Assembly (NCBI GenBank): GCA_029259845.1
Contig: JAJDEI010000018.1
Span: 16,977 to 80,976 of the forward strand
Source of the DNA: Planctomycetaceae bacterium
GTDB taxonomy: Bacteria; Planctomycetota; Planctomycetia; Planctomycetales; Planctomycetaceae
DNA: 64,000 bases
Reading direction: 5' to 3'
In this document: positions 45,933 to 55,014 of the stretch, one piece after another
Layout of the letters: the number at the start of each line of letters is the position of its first letter
Position numbering within the stretch: position 1 is the first letter of the stretch
The notes under the pieces: model-generated
The model's database searches: none
Told to the model about the DNA's origin: nothing
The model's input: only the letters and a program-made list of their open reading frames with translations
Made by a program: the position numbers and the translations under genes

Positions 45933-46736
45933 CTAATCGCCCGACACCTTTTGGGGGGGAGACGTCACCGGCACGCCGCGGATCCGTTCACCGGCCAGTT
46001 GCAACAGTACCCAAATCGCGAGCACGGCCTCTTTGCGGTTGATCTTCGACTGGCCATGTTCGCGATCGCGGAACGTGATCGGGACCTCCCGAAACCGGCA
46101 ACCGACGCGTCGGCATCGATACAGCAGCTCCTCCTGGACGGCGTATCCCGTTGCGAGAAAACGCGAAAGGTCGAGTTCTCGCAGCCGGGAGAGTCGATAG
46201 CACCGGAACGCGCCGCTGTTGTCTTTGGTTTTGAGCCCGAGCAACAGCCGCGCGTACAGGTTGATCGTGCGGCTCATCAGATGGCGCTTGATTCCCCAGC
46301 CGACCGTGCCGCCGCCGGCCACGTATCGGGACCCGATCACGACGTCCGCCTCTTGCATGCCTCCCAGCAGTGCCGGGATATCCTGAGGCGCATGGCTGAA
46401 GTCGGCGTCCATGTTCAGCCAATAGTCGTATCCCTGTTCGAGCGCAACGTGCAGGCCGGCGAGCGTCGCCTTCCCCAATCCCTGCTTCAAAGGCCGGTGC
46501 AGCACGTGCACCTGCGGGTGCTGTCGGGCGATCGTATCGGCCAACTGGCCGGTCCCATCCGGGGAGTTGTCATCGATGACCAGAACATCCACGTCCGGGG
46601 CCACGTTGATGATCTGATCGACCAACGGCTCCAGGTTCTCCCGCTCGTTGTAGGTACAAAGCGTTACCAGCACCCGGCGGTGATCCCGTGCAGCAGGTCG
46701 GTCGCTCGGTGGGCCGGCGGCGGGCGAATCGGACAA
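45933..46736 (-). CDS. Polyprenol monophosphomannose synthase (DPM1-like glycosyltransferase family 2)
   Basis: A 267-residue GT2 enzyme: VTLCTYNERENLEPLV (nucleotide-sugar fold), VLVIDDNSPDGTG and the metal-binding NMDADFSH. Then KTKDNSGAFRCYRL and VPITFRDREHGQSK (DPM1-type). It transfers a sugar, typically mannose from GDP-mannose, to a polyprenol phosphate on the membrane face. It has no obvious C-terminal helix pair, as in the short soluble form. The start TTG at 46736 lies eight bases after GGAGAGG; a longer frame from 46844 and a GTG at 46673 are alternatives. Confidence 0.88.
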   Translation of the reverse strand: MSDSPAAGPPSDRPAARDHRRVLVTLCTYNERENLEPLVDQIINVAPDVDVLVIDDNSPDGTGQLADTIARQHPQVHVLHRPLKQGLGKATLAGLHVALEQGYDYWLNMDADFSHAPQDIPALLGGMQEADVVIGSRYVAGGGTVGWGIKRHLMSRTINLYARLLLGLKTKDNSGAFRCYRLSRLRELDLSRFLATGYAVQEELLYRCRRVGCRFREVPITFRDREHGQSKINRKEAVLAIWVLLQLAGERIRGVPVTSPPQKVSGD

Positions 46737-46942
46737 CTGGGCAGCCTCTCCGGCAAAAGAATCGTGGTCGGTGACGGGCCGATACTGGAGAACGTGCAAG
46801 TCTCGCCGGGGCGGCAGGCGGGTTTGCCTGACCGGACGCTTCAAGCGGAGACACCCTATCGTGATTGGCGTTTGGACTCAAGCAACGGCTTGTGTCTTGT
46901 TTTCGCAGCCCGAAGGCTGACATGCATCCCGCCAGCAACACG

Positions 46943-47998
46943 CTAATTCCTATTCAGGCGGCTCCGCCTGTCGCGCCAGGGACTATTGAGTTTGACGATG
47001 TGTTTGTCGAGAAACTTAACGATCTCGTTCTCGGCGTTGATACTCGATTTGCCGAGGAGATCGGTGCCGCTGAATTTGACGTTGGGGAATGTCTTGAACT
47101 CGGACCGCGCGCCCTCTCGGTCCGCCGCCTTCATGACACGCTCGATGGTTCTCGCTGTCCCGCTGTGAACAGTGTCCTTCTGGCCCACGAGTACCAGCAT
47201 GGCGATTCCCGCGCGAGGGTCGCGGAGTTGCTTGATCGATGCCATGAGATTGATGTTGCCGGCCGTGTTGCTGGGGGACAGGAAGACGAGCGCCCGCACA
47301 TCTTGGCCGCGCGGCGTTCGCTCATCCAAACTGGTCGCCGGGGCGTCATCGTAGGGGGGCTTGTTCCAGTCCGCGACGGCGAACCGGGCCGCAATCGGCG
47401 CCATGTCGTCTGCCGCCACAATCGCCAACTTGTTGATGTTGAGTTTTTTCGCCTGGTGCTCCTGCATCAGGAACTGCTTGACCGCCTCCAGGTCTCCCTG
47501 CCACATCTGTTGGTAGTCGGTGTTGTGGATGAGTGTGTCCGCCTCTCCGGCTCCGTCTTTCTTGCTCTCCCCATGTTTGCGTAAGTCGACCGAAACAACC
47601 GCCAAACCGAGTTTCTGCTGGAGAAATCCGGCGAGGGAATGGGGCGCGGTGCCGTACTTTCGTTCCCAGACGAGGCGGTCCCCGCCTTTGCCATGCAGCA
47701 GGATCACCACACCCGCGTCCGGCGCTTCGGACTCCTTTTCGTCTGTCTTCGCGGGGAAATACGTGATGTGAATCGGCCAGCCATCGGTGGCCGCCCGCAG
47801 GGTCCGGGTTTCGCTCTTCCCGTCGGCGAACACCGGCCATGCGGGCCCAAGCACAACGCCCGTGAGCAGCACCAGGGGCAACAGGACACGCATCCCATCG
47901 TGAAGCAAGCATGCACGGACCGCATGGGCCGGGGGGCCCGGAGCCGGCCCTTGCGGCAGGCTCAGACGTCGAGATCGAAGGAGTTCTCTCATCGGCAT
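46943..47998 (-). CDS. Secreted alpha/beta hydrolase
   Basis: A 351-residue protein. From the ATG at 47998 (GAGGA six bases before) it has a long basic N-region and then a signal peptide LLPLVLLTGVVLGPAWPVFA; an inner ATG at 47893 directly begins that hydrophobic part and is an alternative. The hydrolase fold has VVILLHGKGGDRLVWERKYG and VVSVDLRKHGESKKDG, and a VGQKDTVHSG late strand with the acidic residue. No classic G-x-S-x-G nucleophile elbow is visible, only ALVFLSPSNTAGN, so catalysis is uncertain. Peptidase or esterase activity cannot be told apart. Confidence 0.75.
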   Translation of the reverse strand: MPMRELLRSRRLSLPQGPAPGPPAHAVRACLLHDGMRVLLPLVLLTGVVLGPAWPVFADGKSETRTLRAATDGWPIHITYFPAKTDEKESEAPDAGVVILLHGKGGDRLVWERKYGTAPHSLAGFLQQKLGLAVVSVDLRKHGESKKDGAGEADTLIHNTDYQQMWQGDLEAVKQFLMQEHQAKKLNINKLAIVAADDMAPIAARFAVADWNKPPYDDAPATSLDERTPRGQDVRALVFLSPSNTAGNINLMASIKQLRDPRAGIAMLVLVGQKDTVHSGTARTIERVMKAADREGARSEFKTFPNVKFSGTDLLGKSSINAENEIVKFLDKHIVKLNSPWRDRRSRLNRN

Positions 47999-48327
47999 GA
48001 AGGTCCTCACGTCTGGGGTTGTGCGCGTCGCGTGGGGGGCTTTGCGGCGGGCCGATTGCCGGTCGAACAGACACGCTCCCCCGTCCCGGAGCGTTGACCG
48101 TCCCGAAAGAGTCGACAAGGCGGAGCGAATCACTCATGATAGGCGGCGGCGGGAACGGGGATCAACGTCGCCCTGTCGCCTCACGTTTCCCGTTGTTTCA
48201 AGTGTAAGAGCCAATTCAGGGAGGGTCAATCCGCGATCCGGGTGTTCGGCCGAGTGACGCCGACTCGTCGTCGGCGGTAACGGTCGCGTCATCCGGGTAA
48301 GCAGAGACCGTCAAATCAGCAGCGAGC
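47999..48327. other. 329-bp divergent spacer
   Basis: Separates the hydrolase gene (minus) from bioD (plus). I found no repeat, terminator or convincing promoter. Confidence 0.35.
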
Positions 48328-49041
48328 ATGCGGGGTTTGTTTGTCACCGGAACTGATACCGGGGTCGGGAAGACGGTCGCGACCAGTTTAATCGCGCGGC
48401 AGTTGTGTCGCAGCGGGCATCGAACCGGTTGCTACAAGCCGGTCTGTTCGGGCAGCGAAACGCTGGCCGACGGAACGCGTCGCTGGGCCGACGTCGAGGC
48501 CCTGTCAGCCGCAATCGGCGACGCCCATCCGCGCAACCGCATCTGTCCACAAACGTTTGACGCCCCGCTCGCCCCGCCTGCGGCAGCCCGTCTGGAAAGA
48601 CGAGAGGTCAATCGGGCGCTGTTGCGACAGGGGGCGGCTTGGTGGTCCGCGCATGCCGACGTGCTGCTTGTCGAGGGCGTGGGCGGACTGCTCTGTCCGA
48701 TTGCAGACGGCGAAACGGTCGCCGACCTCGCGACCGACCTCGGATTCCCGCTCCTGATCATCTCGCCGTTGGTCCTGGGGACAATCAATCACACACTGAT
48801 GACAATTGACGTCGCACGGAATCGCAGGTTGGACGTCGCCGCAATCGTCTTCAATGATGTCAGCGGCGAAGGAGAGAGTGTGCGGGAGAGCACACTCTCG
48901 GAAATTGCTTCTCGCTGCTCGGTCCCCTTGAGTGGACTCATCGCGTACAATCAAGTGGATCGGATACTTCCCCTCGGCGGCGATGGCGCGACCGACTGGA
49001 TGAATGCCGCCAATCTGTCCAATGCTGTTGAGGGATGTTAA
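48328..49041 (+). CDS. bioD: ATP-dependent dethiobiotin synthetase
   Basis: A 237-residue BioD that closes the ureido ring of dethiobiotin from 7,8-diaminopelargonic acid, CO2 and ATP. P-loop GTDTGVGKT at 8-16, then YKPVCSGS (substrate lysine) and VEGVGGLLCPI, the second conserved glycine turn. The start at 48328 is the first ATG at the right distance from the P-loop. Biotin synthesis genes bioA, bioB and bioF are not adjacent. The gene ends 5 bases before the repeat element at 49046, and a hypothetical gene follows. Confidence 0.95.
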   Translation: MRGLFVTGTDTGVGKTVATSLIARQLCRSGHRTGCYKPVCSGSETLADGTRRWADVEALSAAIGDAHPRNRICPQTFDAPLAPPAAARLERREVNRALLRQGAAWWSAHADVLLVEGVGGLLCPIADGETVADLATDLGFPLLIISPLVLGTINHTLMTIDVARNRRLDVAAIVFNDVSGEGESVRESTLSEIASRCSVPLSGLIAYNQVDRILPLGGDGATDWMNAANLSNAVEGC

Positions 49042-49045
49042 CAAC

Positions 49046-49154
49046 CCGTTGAAAAACGTGTGCCACGCCTGCGATGGGAATCGGAGGGATTCTCGCACGG
49101 AGGTTTCCGCACGAATGAGACACCAGTGGCACACGAAATGCTGTGTTTCGACGG
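49046..49154. repeat. 109-bp inverted-repeat element, copy 2
   Basis: The left end, CCGTTGAAAAACGTG at 49046-49060, continues as an exact 21-base match (reverse complement) to 3836-3856. The right end GTGGCACAC then GTTTCGACGG at 49154 is a decayed inverted copy of the left end. Size and layout match the element at 3746-3856. Confidence 0.6.
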
Positions 49155-49248
49155 ATGTCAGAGCGGGCCTTCATGATGACTGGCAAGCCGACACGCGGGT
49201 GAATTGCACGCCTTGCAAGAGTCCTGCGAGCCTTCGAGGGTGAAATTG

Positions 49249-50220
49249 ATGAATGCGACTCGCGATTGTCCATCTCCCGGCGACTCCACGACGGACTTGT
49301 CCGGCATTGAAGACGCGGGCCTCGGTCTCGGAAACGTCGACGACAGTGACGATTCGGGTGAGGCGTGGTCCCCGCCCGATTGGAAGGGAATTGTTGTCCC
49401 GGAAATCAGCGGTTCCGTTCCGGACCGGTCGTCCCGGAAGCGTCCATCGCGGGCAGAGGATCCTGTTGTTCGGCAGCGGCTGCTGCTGATTGTGCTCGCC
49501 AGTTACGCCAGTGCCGTCACCATCGCGCTCCTCTATCTGCTGGCGACGGACATGTCGGGGCGGGCTCACGATCTGGAGAGCCTGCCGGACGTCGCTCCGC
49601 TCGACGTGGCCGAATTTCAGTACGCGCCGCAACAGGCGTCTCTGCCGCCGGGGCACGAGCTGAATATCGGCGAAAGCCGGCAGTACGGTTACATCAGGGT
49701 CGAACCGCTGCGTGTGACGAAGGGCATGGTCGAGTTCGTCCACTTCAGCGGACACGCGCTGCCGTCCGCACCAGAGAGCGTGCCGGCTTTCAAGCTCTGG
49801 GTACGGTTTACGAACGTTTCGAAGGACCAGCGGATCGCCCCGCTCGATCGCCTGCTGCTGTTCAAACGGGACTATCTGGACGAATCGGATCAGGTGCTCA
49901 GTAACAACTTCATCAAGGGCCGGGCGGATCGGGCCGAGACGCAGCCGCTCTTGTTCGTCCTGGATCATCCGCTCACGAGTGAATGGAACCTCAAACAGCA
50001 GTCGCTGGGCGTCCGTCTCAATCCGGGCGAATCGGTCGTCGCGTTTCTCCCCTCGCAAAGTGAGGGGATGGCAGATGTTCACGGAGACTTGCTGTGGCGG
50101 ATGCACATCCGCAAAGGGTACCACGCCGCCACGGGACACGGCGTGACGACGCTGGTCGAGGTCGCCTTCAACGAGGACGAGATCGAGACAGAGACCGGCG
50201 AAAACTCGGCATCCGGGTAA
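49249..50220 (+). CDS. Membrane-anchored hypothetical protein
   Basis: A 323-residue protein that I do not recognise. It has an acidic, disordered-looking N-terminus (1-75), one transmembrane segment RLLLIVLASYASAVTIALLY (about 77-97) and a beta-rich outer part with KLWVRFTNVSKDQRIAPLDR and EWNLKQQSLGVRLNPGESVV. The start ATG at 49249 is eight bases after GAGGG; an earlier in-frame ATG at 49204 has no such site. The acidic tail would be cytoplasmic. It lies downstream of bioD after the repeat element and has no operon partner. Confidence 0.65.
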   Translation: MNATRDCPSPGDSTTDLSGIEDAGLGLGNVDDSDDSGEAWSPPDWKGIVVPEISGSVPDRSSRKRPSRAEDPVVRQRLLLIVLASYASAVTIALLYLLATDMSGRAHDLESLPDVAPLDVAEFQYAPQQASLPPGHELNIGESRQYGYIRVEPLRVTKGMVEFVHFSGHALPSAPESVPAFKLWVRFTNVSKDQRIAPLDRLLLFKRDYLDESDQVLSNNFIKGRADRAETQPLLFVLDHPLTSEWNLKQQSLGVRLNPGESVVAFLPSQSEGMADVHGDLLWRMHIRKGYHAATGHGVTTLVEVAFNEDEIETETGENSASG

Positions 50221-50656
50221 CGCCCGCTCCCATCGCCCCGCTTAATCGGAGCGTGAGCGACGGGACCACGTCCGCTCAGCGAACGAACCCGTGGCCGACC
50301 AGGAGGTGCGAATCGCAACTTAGTAATTGCAAATTGGCGTTCGAGTGCCAAATAGCCGATCGGCTGCTGCCTGGAATGGGCGATTTGCAATTCTCAATTT
50401 GCAATTTGCAATCTCTCCTCCCGCGAGTGGCGGGGCCTGTGATCACCGCAGCGGCAATCCGCCGTCCGTTCCTGCAGGCAAGCGGAGTACCAGTCATCTG
50501 CGTCTGCTCCTCGCCCTCCCGCGGACAGCCGAGCGGCCTGTCAGCCGCTCGGCCGGTCGGCTATCATCTCCGCTTCTCATGCCCCGGTACCCTTTTTCGG
50601 AGCCTCGGCGGGGTAAAGTCCCGGCTCCGGACACCGTTACGCTTTCAATCAACCCT
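50221..50656. other. 436-bp spacer with AATTTGCAA repeats
   Basis: Contains several copies and inversions of AATTTGC/GCAAATT words (50325-50335 and 50383-50412), which can pair with each other. Otherwise no gene; the E2 start lies at its right edge. Confidence 0.45.
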
Positions 50657-52513
50657 ATGATCCTGGAATTCAAACTCCCTCCGATTGGCGAGGGTGTCGA
50701 TTCGGCCGACATCGCGGAGATTCTGATCAGTCCCGGAGAGACCATCACGGCGGAGTCCGTCGTGATGGAACTCGAAACCGACAAAGCCGTGATCGAACTC
50801 ACCTGTCCGCACGTCGGAATCGTGCAGGACTTGGCGGTTTCCGAAGGGGACACGATCACCGTCGGCCAAACCCTGTTCACCATCGACGTGGAGGCGAACT
50901 CCCCCGGCAGCGAGACTGGCAGCAACACAAAAGCCGACAGCACCGGTGCCTCCGCCGTCACGGGATCGAGTCTGCCGGAGGAGCCAACCGCTCCGCATGA
51001 TGCCGATCCCGCTCGTGGACTGCCACAACCGACCGAGGATTCTCCCCCCCCCCTCGCTGCCCCTTCGGCGCCCGAACCGAATACACCCGAACCGGCACCC
51101 GCCGGCACGGAAACAAAGGTCGATGTCGTCCTGCCCAATATCGGCGAAGGCATCGAAGCAGCCGACATCGCACAAATCCACGTCTCGGTGGGGGATACCG
51201 TTGCCAGGAACGAGATCGTGATGGATCTCGAAACCGACAAGGCTGTCGTCGAACTCCCCAGTGACCGGGCGGGCAGGGTCACTCAGATCCATGTCTCCGT
51301 CGGTGACACCGTTCAGGTCGGGCAGCCGTTGCTGACGCTGGAGGCAGCCGACGTTCCCGCCGCCCGGCAACTCCCCGAGCAAATCCCGCAACCGGTATCC
51401 GATACGACTCACCCACCCGACAAAGCCCGACCGGCAGCGACGGTCGAATCGGTCGCAAAAAACACCTCGACGTCACTGGCGGCTTCAACACTTGCCCCCG
51501 CTGCCGTCGCCCGGACGACCGACTCTCGTACACCCGAACTGGTCACAGCCGAACCGCCCACACGGGAAGGCAACGGCCTGGTCCCCGTCCCCGCTGCGCC
51601 GTCAACGCGACGGCTGGCCCGCCACCTGGGAGTCGACCTCCGCCAGGTCGTTGGATCCGGGCCCGGCGGGCGCATCACTCAGCCAGACGTGCAGGCCTTT
51701 GTTCGCAACCGCCTTCAAGAACAACTGCCGGCGGTCAAGGAGCGCGACGGGGTCCCTGCTCTGGTCGCCGGCTCTCTGGCACCGCCGCCCCTGCCGGACT
51801 TCTCGAAGTATGGTCAGGTCGAACGGGAGAAACTGAGCCGCATCGGTCGCACGGCGGCCGAAAACCTGACTGTCTCGTGGAACGTGATCCCGCACGTCAC
51901 TCAGCACGACCGGGCCGACATCACCGAACTGGACGCGGCCCGCAAACGGTTCGCCCAAGCCGTCGGAGCCGACCGCCCCAAAGTCACGATGACCGCGATC
52001 GTCATGAAGGCACTGGCGACTTGCCTGCAGCAGTTCCCCAAGTTCAACAGCAGTCTCGACCCGGAGACAAGCGAGATCGTCTACAAACGCTACTACCATC
52101 TGGGGTGCGCGGTCGACACGCCATCGGGACTGCTCGTGCCGGTCGTGCAGAACTGCGACCAAAAGAGCATTCGTGATCTCGCCGGCGAGATTGCCGAGCT
52201 GGCGGCCCTGGCCCGCGAACGAAAACTCCCGATCGACGCCATGCAGGGGGCGACCTGCACGGTGACCAATCTGGGCGGCATCGGCGGGACCGCCTTCACC
52301 CCCATCGTGAACTACCCGGAAGTCTGCATCCTCGGCCTCGCCCGCGGACAGAAAGAACTGCAACTCATCGACGGCGAGATCTCCGAGCGGCTGATGCTCC
52401 CTCTCTGCCTGTCGTATGACCACCGGGTCGTCAACGGAGCCGACGCAGCCCGGTTCATGGTCACCCTCTGCAACATGCTCTCCGACCCCTTCCAGTTGCT
52501 TTCCGCCATCTGA
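50657..52513 (+). CDS. Dihydrolipoamide acetyltransferase (2-oxo acid dehydrogenase E2) with two lipoyl domains
   Basis: A 618-residue E2. Lipoyl domain 1 (1-75, Lys43 in ETDKA) and lipoyl domain 2 (about 154-230, Lys195 in ETDKA) are linked by Ala/Pro-rich stretches. The E1/E3-binding domain is near 314-350 (STRRLARHLGVDLRQVVGSG) and the catalytic domain is about 385-618, ending in SYDHRVVNGADAARF with its catalytic His. Asn instead of Asp after HRVV is also found in pyruvate dehydrogenase E2s such as the Azotobacter enzyme. The likely role is the pyruvate complex. No E1 or E3 gene is adjacent. The ATG at 50657 has no ribosome site but opens the lipoyl fold. Confidence 0.92.
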   Translation: MILEFKLPPIGEGVDSADIAEILISPGETITAESVVMELETDKAVIELTCPHVGIVQDLAVSEGDTITVGQTLFTIDVEANSPGSETGSNTKADSTGASAVTGSSLPEEPTAPHDADPARGLPQPTEDSPPPLAAPSAPEPNTPEPAPAGTETKVDVVLPNIGEGIEAADIAQIHVSVGDTVARNEIVMDLETDKAVVELPSDRAGRVTQIHVSVGDTVQVGQPLLTLEAADVPAARQLPEQIPQPVSDTTHPPDKARPAATVESVAKNTSTSLAASTLAPAAVARTTDSRTPELVTAEPPTREGNGLVPVPAAPSTRRLARHLGVDLRQVVGSGPGGRITQPDVQAFVRNRLQEQLPAVKERDGVPALVAGSLAPPPLPDFSKYGQVEREKLSRIGRTAAENLTVSWNVIPHVTQHDRADITELDAARKRFAQAVGADRPKVTMTAIVMKALATCLQQFPKFNSSLDPETSEIVYKRYYHLGCAVDTPSGLLVPVVQNCDQKSIRDLAGEIAELAALARERKLPIDAMQGATCTVTNLGGIGGTAFTPIVNYPEVCILGLARGQKELQLIDGEISERLMLPLCLSYDHRVVNGADAARFMVTLCNMLSDPFQLLSAI

Positions 52514-52816
52514 GAACCGGCACCGAAATCAGTGCCGGAGTCTCCCTCGTTCCTCAGTTCGCGGTGAACATGGAGCTCTCCCCAACTCGAATGGCGAAGC
52601 CCGAATGACGAACGAAGCTCGAATGTCGAAGTTCTCAGCAGGCCGGAACTGCGCGCGCCGAGACCTTGCGACGGTCAAGAAAAACGTGGGGATCTGCTAA
52701 ATGAACGATCCACCGAGCATGAACGATCCACCCAGCAGGTTCGGATTTGGTGATTCGCGTTTCCTTCGTCATTCTGATTTCGACATTCGACATTGCCCCG
52801 CCCCGCGTTCCTCGCG
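52514..52816. other. 303-bp spacer with dispersed repeat
   Basis: Between two converging genes. It contains GAATGACGAA-type words (about 52590-52630), two 18-bp tandem units (52701-52718 and 52719-52736, one mismatch) and the 31-bp repeat at 52760-52790. Confidence 0.55.
52760..52790 (+). repeat. 31-bp dispersed repeat, second copy
   Basis: Matches 33431-33461 with one mismatch in 31 bases, same strand. Its core CTTCGTCATTCTGATTTCG also pairs with GAATGACGAA words nearby. Confidence 0.65.
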
Positions 52817-54778
52817 CTACTCCACCATTACCAACGGCTCGATGTTGCCAGCAGCGGTGAATTCGGCGATGACCGTTTCATGCCGCGTGTGATGGCCGAG
52901 CACGGTCCGGGCCGTCTCACCAGTGACGAGACTGCGGTAAAATACCCATTGATGCTTGCCGACTCGCAGGCGAAAACCGGTCGCAGCGTCCGCGCCGAGG
53001 ATCACGCCGTCCTCGGCAACCGTCAGTCGCCGCCACTCGAATTGGCGTCGCTCGGACGCGCGGCGACGCTCCGGCGACCAGTCGATGAGCAGCGGAGCGT
53101 AGACAGCCGCCCCCGTCGCCTGTTGCCGGAGCAGCAACTCCCCGGCACGTGCTTCCAGCGACCCATGTGCGTGCAGCACGCGCTGCTGGTCGAGTGCCAA
53201 CGGGTAAACGGTCGCTTTCAGCTTCTGCCGCGAGAGGCGGAGTTCGCGGGACCACCGGGCCGCTTTGCACTCCACGCGTTCTGCCAGCGGCAACTGCGTT
53301 GTCAGTTCGATCGTCTCCGCCTGCGCGGCGACGGCGGCGTCGGCTAGAAACAGCCAGTGGTCTGTGCGCGACAACATCACCTGCCGGGTGACGGTCACTC
53401 CCTCGGCGTCCTGTTGAAGCTCAAGATAATCGGCATCCTTGTCTGAGAACCAGCAAACGCAACTCCACTCCCCGTCAAGCGCGACCGGCTTGCCGTCAAC
53501 GCGCAAGTCCGGCTGCCAGTCTCCGTCGATCAGCGTCCGTTCAAACGCGGTCAGACAAATCTGCGGCCGTGTTTGATGGTGCGCAATCACGCAGCGGTCC
53601 GCCCCCATCAGCCAGTTGTTCCGCAGACAGGCCAGTTCCGCCCAGTCGGACTGCGTCGACGGCGGCGCTTTCGCGTCGAAGCTCGGCAGGCGTTTTCGGA
53701 GGGCCGAGTTCTTATGGAGGCCCGCGTGCGCCGGCCGTTTGCGATTGCGCTGCCCCGACAGGGGCGAGTCGTCCGGCAGGGAGAGCAACCGTCGCGCGGA
53801 GGGCTCGCGTTTCGACAGCCCGGCGATTTGCGAGGCGGTCCGCAACAGCGACGCCGGGGCGAAGGACGCACCGTTGCTCAGGGCGATTCGCCCATCCGCA
53901 TGACACAGCCCGGCTGCGCGGCTGATCAGCGATTCGAATCGCTCCGCTGCGTGCGAGCTCCAAAGCGGTTCCCCCGCCGCGTTACCGGCAGCGGTTGATC
54001 GCGTGAGCACTGCCAACGTCAGCGGCAGCCGATGCAGCGCCCCGGCGTGCGGCGTGCCGTCACCGTCCGTCAGCGATTCCAGTCCGTCCCGCAGACAGCG
54101 GCGACCCGCCTTGCGGAGCTTCCCCGCTCCCCGAAGATCGGAAAAACAAAGGCCGATCCGCCAGGACAACTCGCCAGCAACGAGCAGTTGCCGATCGTCG
54201 ACACCGCAACCGTCGTCGGCCTCTGGCACGGCGTCGCCATGTTGAATGGGATGACCGCGATCCAACTCCGCTGCCAACGATGCCTCCAGAACCTTCCTCC
54301 AAAGTGTGAACAACACCCCGTCGGAAAGCTTCGGGCCGAGCGTTGTGAGCACCGTCAGCCACCGCAGCAGCGCGAGGGGAGATGCGGGGGTATCACGCGA
54401 CGACGCCAGTTCACGCGCAACGAGCCGGCTGATGCGGGAATTCGACTTCGCCGAGGACTTTCCCCTGCCGAGGCATCGCTGCAATTCTTTCAGAAACATG
54501 GTCCCGTGGTCCGGGTCCGCTGCTTCTCCGAAGGCGTGACGCGACCAGAGCGGTTGCAGCAGGGGCGGCGTTTCCGGCTTGGCACGTGGGGGACGCTTGC
54601 TGCTGTTGAGCGCGAGCCGGAGGGCTCGCGCGAATGTTTGTCGCTTTCCTGCGTCTGCCGCTGCCGTTATCCGCGGGTCGGCGGAGTTTCGCCATTGCAG
54701 CAGCCGCAGGAATTCCGCGTCCGGCATGTCATCCGTCCGAAGGGGCGTGCTGCAAAAGCGGATGCGGTCCGTGGCCAT
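52817..54778 (-). CDS. Hypothetical protein, possibly heparinase-like
   Basis: A 653-residue protein with no signal peptide and no membrane helix. The N-terminal half (about 1-330) is helix-rich, with repeated pairs such as LLRWLTVLTTLGPKLSDGVLFT; the C-terminal part (about 390-650) is beta-rich: WQPDLRVDGKPVALDGEWSC, VTVTRQVMLSRTDHWLFLAD, FRLRVGKHQWVFYRSL. That helical-toroid plus beta-sandwich plan is like the heparinase II/III-type fold, but I see no diagnostic catalytic residues, so the class is only a guess. The start has AAGGA about nine bases upstream. The role is unknown; it lies alone upstream of a repeat. Confidence 0.6.
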   Translation of the reverse strand: MATDRIRFCSTPLRTDDMPDAEFLRLLQWRNSADPRITAAADAGKRQTFARALRLALNSSKRPPRAKPETPPLLQPLWSRHAFGEAADPDHGTMFLKELQRCLGRGKSSAKSNSRISRLVARELASSRDTPASPLALLRWLTVLTTLGPKLSDGVLFTLWRKVLEASLAAELDRGHPIQHGDAVPEADDGCGVDDRQLLVAGELSWRIGLCFSDLRGAGKLRKAGRRCLRDGLESLTDGDGTPHAGALHRLPLTLAVLTRSTAAGNAAGEPLWSSHAAERFESLISRAAGLCHADGRIALSNGASFAPASLLRTASQIAGLSKREPSARRLLSLPDDSPLSGQRNRKRPAHAGLHKNSALRKRLPSFDAKAPPSTQSDWAELACLRNNWLMGADRCVIAHHQTRPQICLTAFERTLIDGDWQPDLRVDGKPVALDGEWSCVCWFSDKDADYLELQQDAEGVTVTRQVMLSRTDHWLFLADAAVAAQAETIELTTQLPLAERVECKAARWSRELRLSRQKLKATVYPLALDQQRVLHAHGSLEARAGELLLRQQATGAAVYAPLLIDWSPERRRASERRQFEWRRLTVAEDGVILGADAATGFRLRVGKHQWVFYRSLVTGETARTVLGHHTRHETVIAEFTAAGNIEPLVMVE

Positions 54779-54874
54779 CGCGGGCGTCCTTCAAGGTCTG
54801 TGGTCATCGATTTGTGCAACTGGCAAGGTAGCGAATGGGGCCATGTTTGCAATCGAGCGGTTGTGCCAACTCGA

Positions 54875-54976
54875 GTTTAGCCGCGCCCGCTAGGACGCGC
54901 GCAACCAATCGGTGCGGGCACATCCGAAAACATTCCAATCGTTCGGCGTCGCGCTTCCTAGCGGGCGCGGCTAAAC
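54875..54976. repeat. 102-bp inverted-repeat element
   Basis: The arms 54875-54895 and 54956-54976 are perfect 21-bp inverted repeats (each begins or ends with GTTTAGCCGCGCCC or its complement). The 60-bp middle has no coding capacity. It lies between two minus-strand genes and could act as a terminator-like hairpin or a mobile spacer element. Confidence 0.65.
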
Positions 54977-55014
54977 GGTGACCCGACGATGACCGATCTT
55001 GCGAACGCGACCGG

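Noticed and set aside
52410..52450. Asn in place of Asp in the E2 motif HRVVNG as a sign of a dead enzyme
   Set aside because: The Asn form is known from active pyruvate dehydrogenase E2 proteins such as the Azotobacter enzyme.
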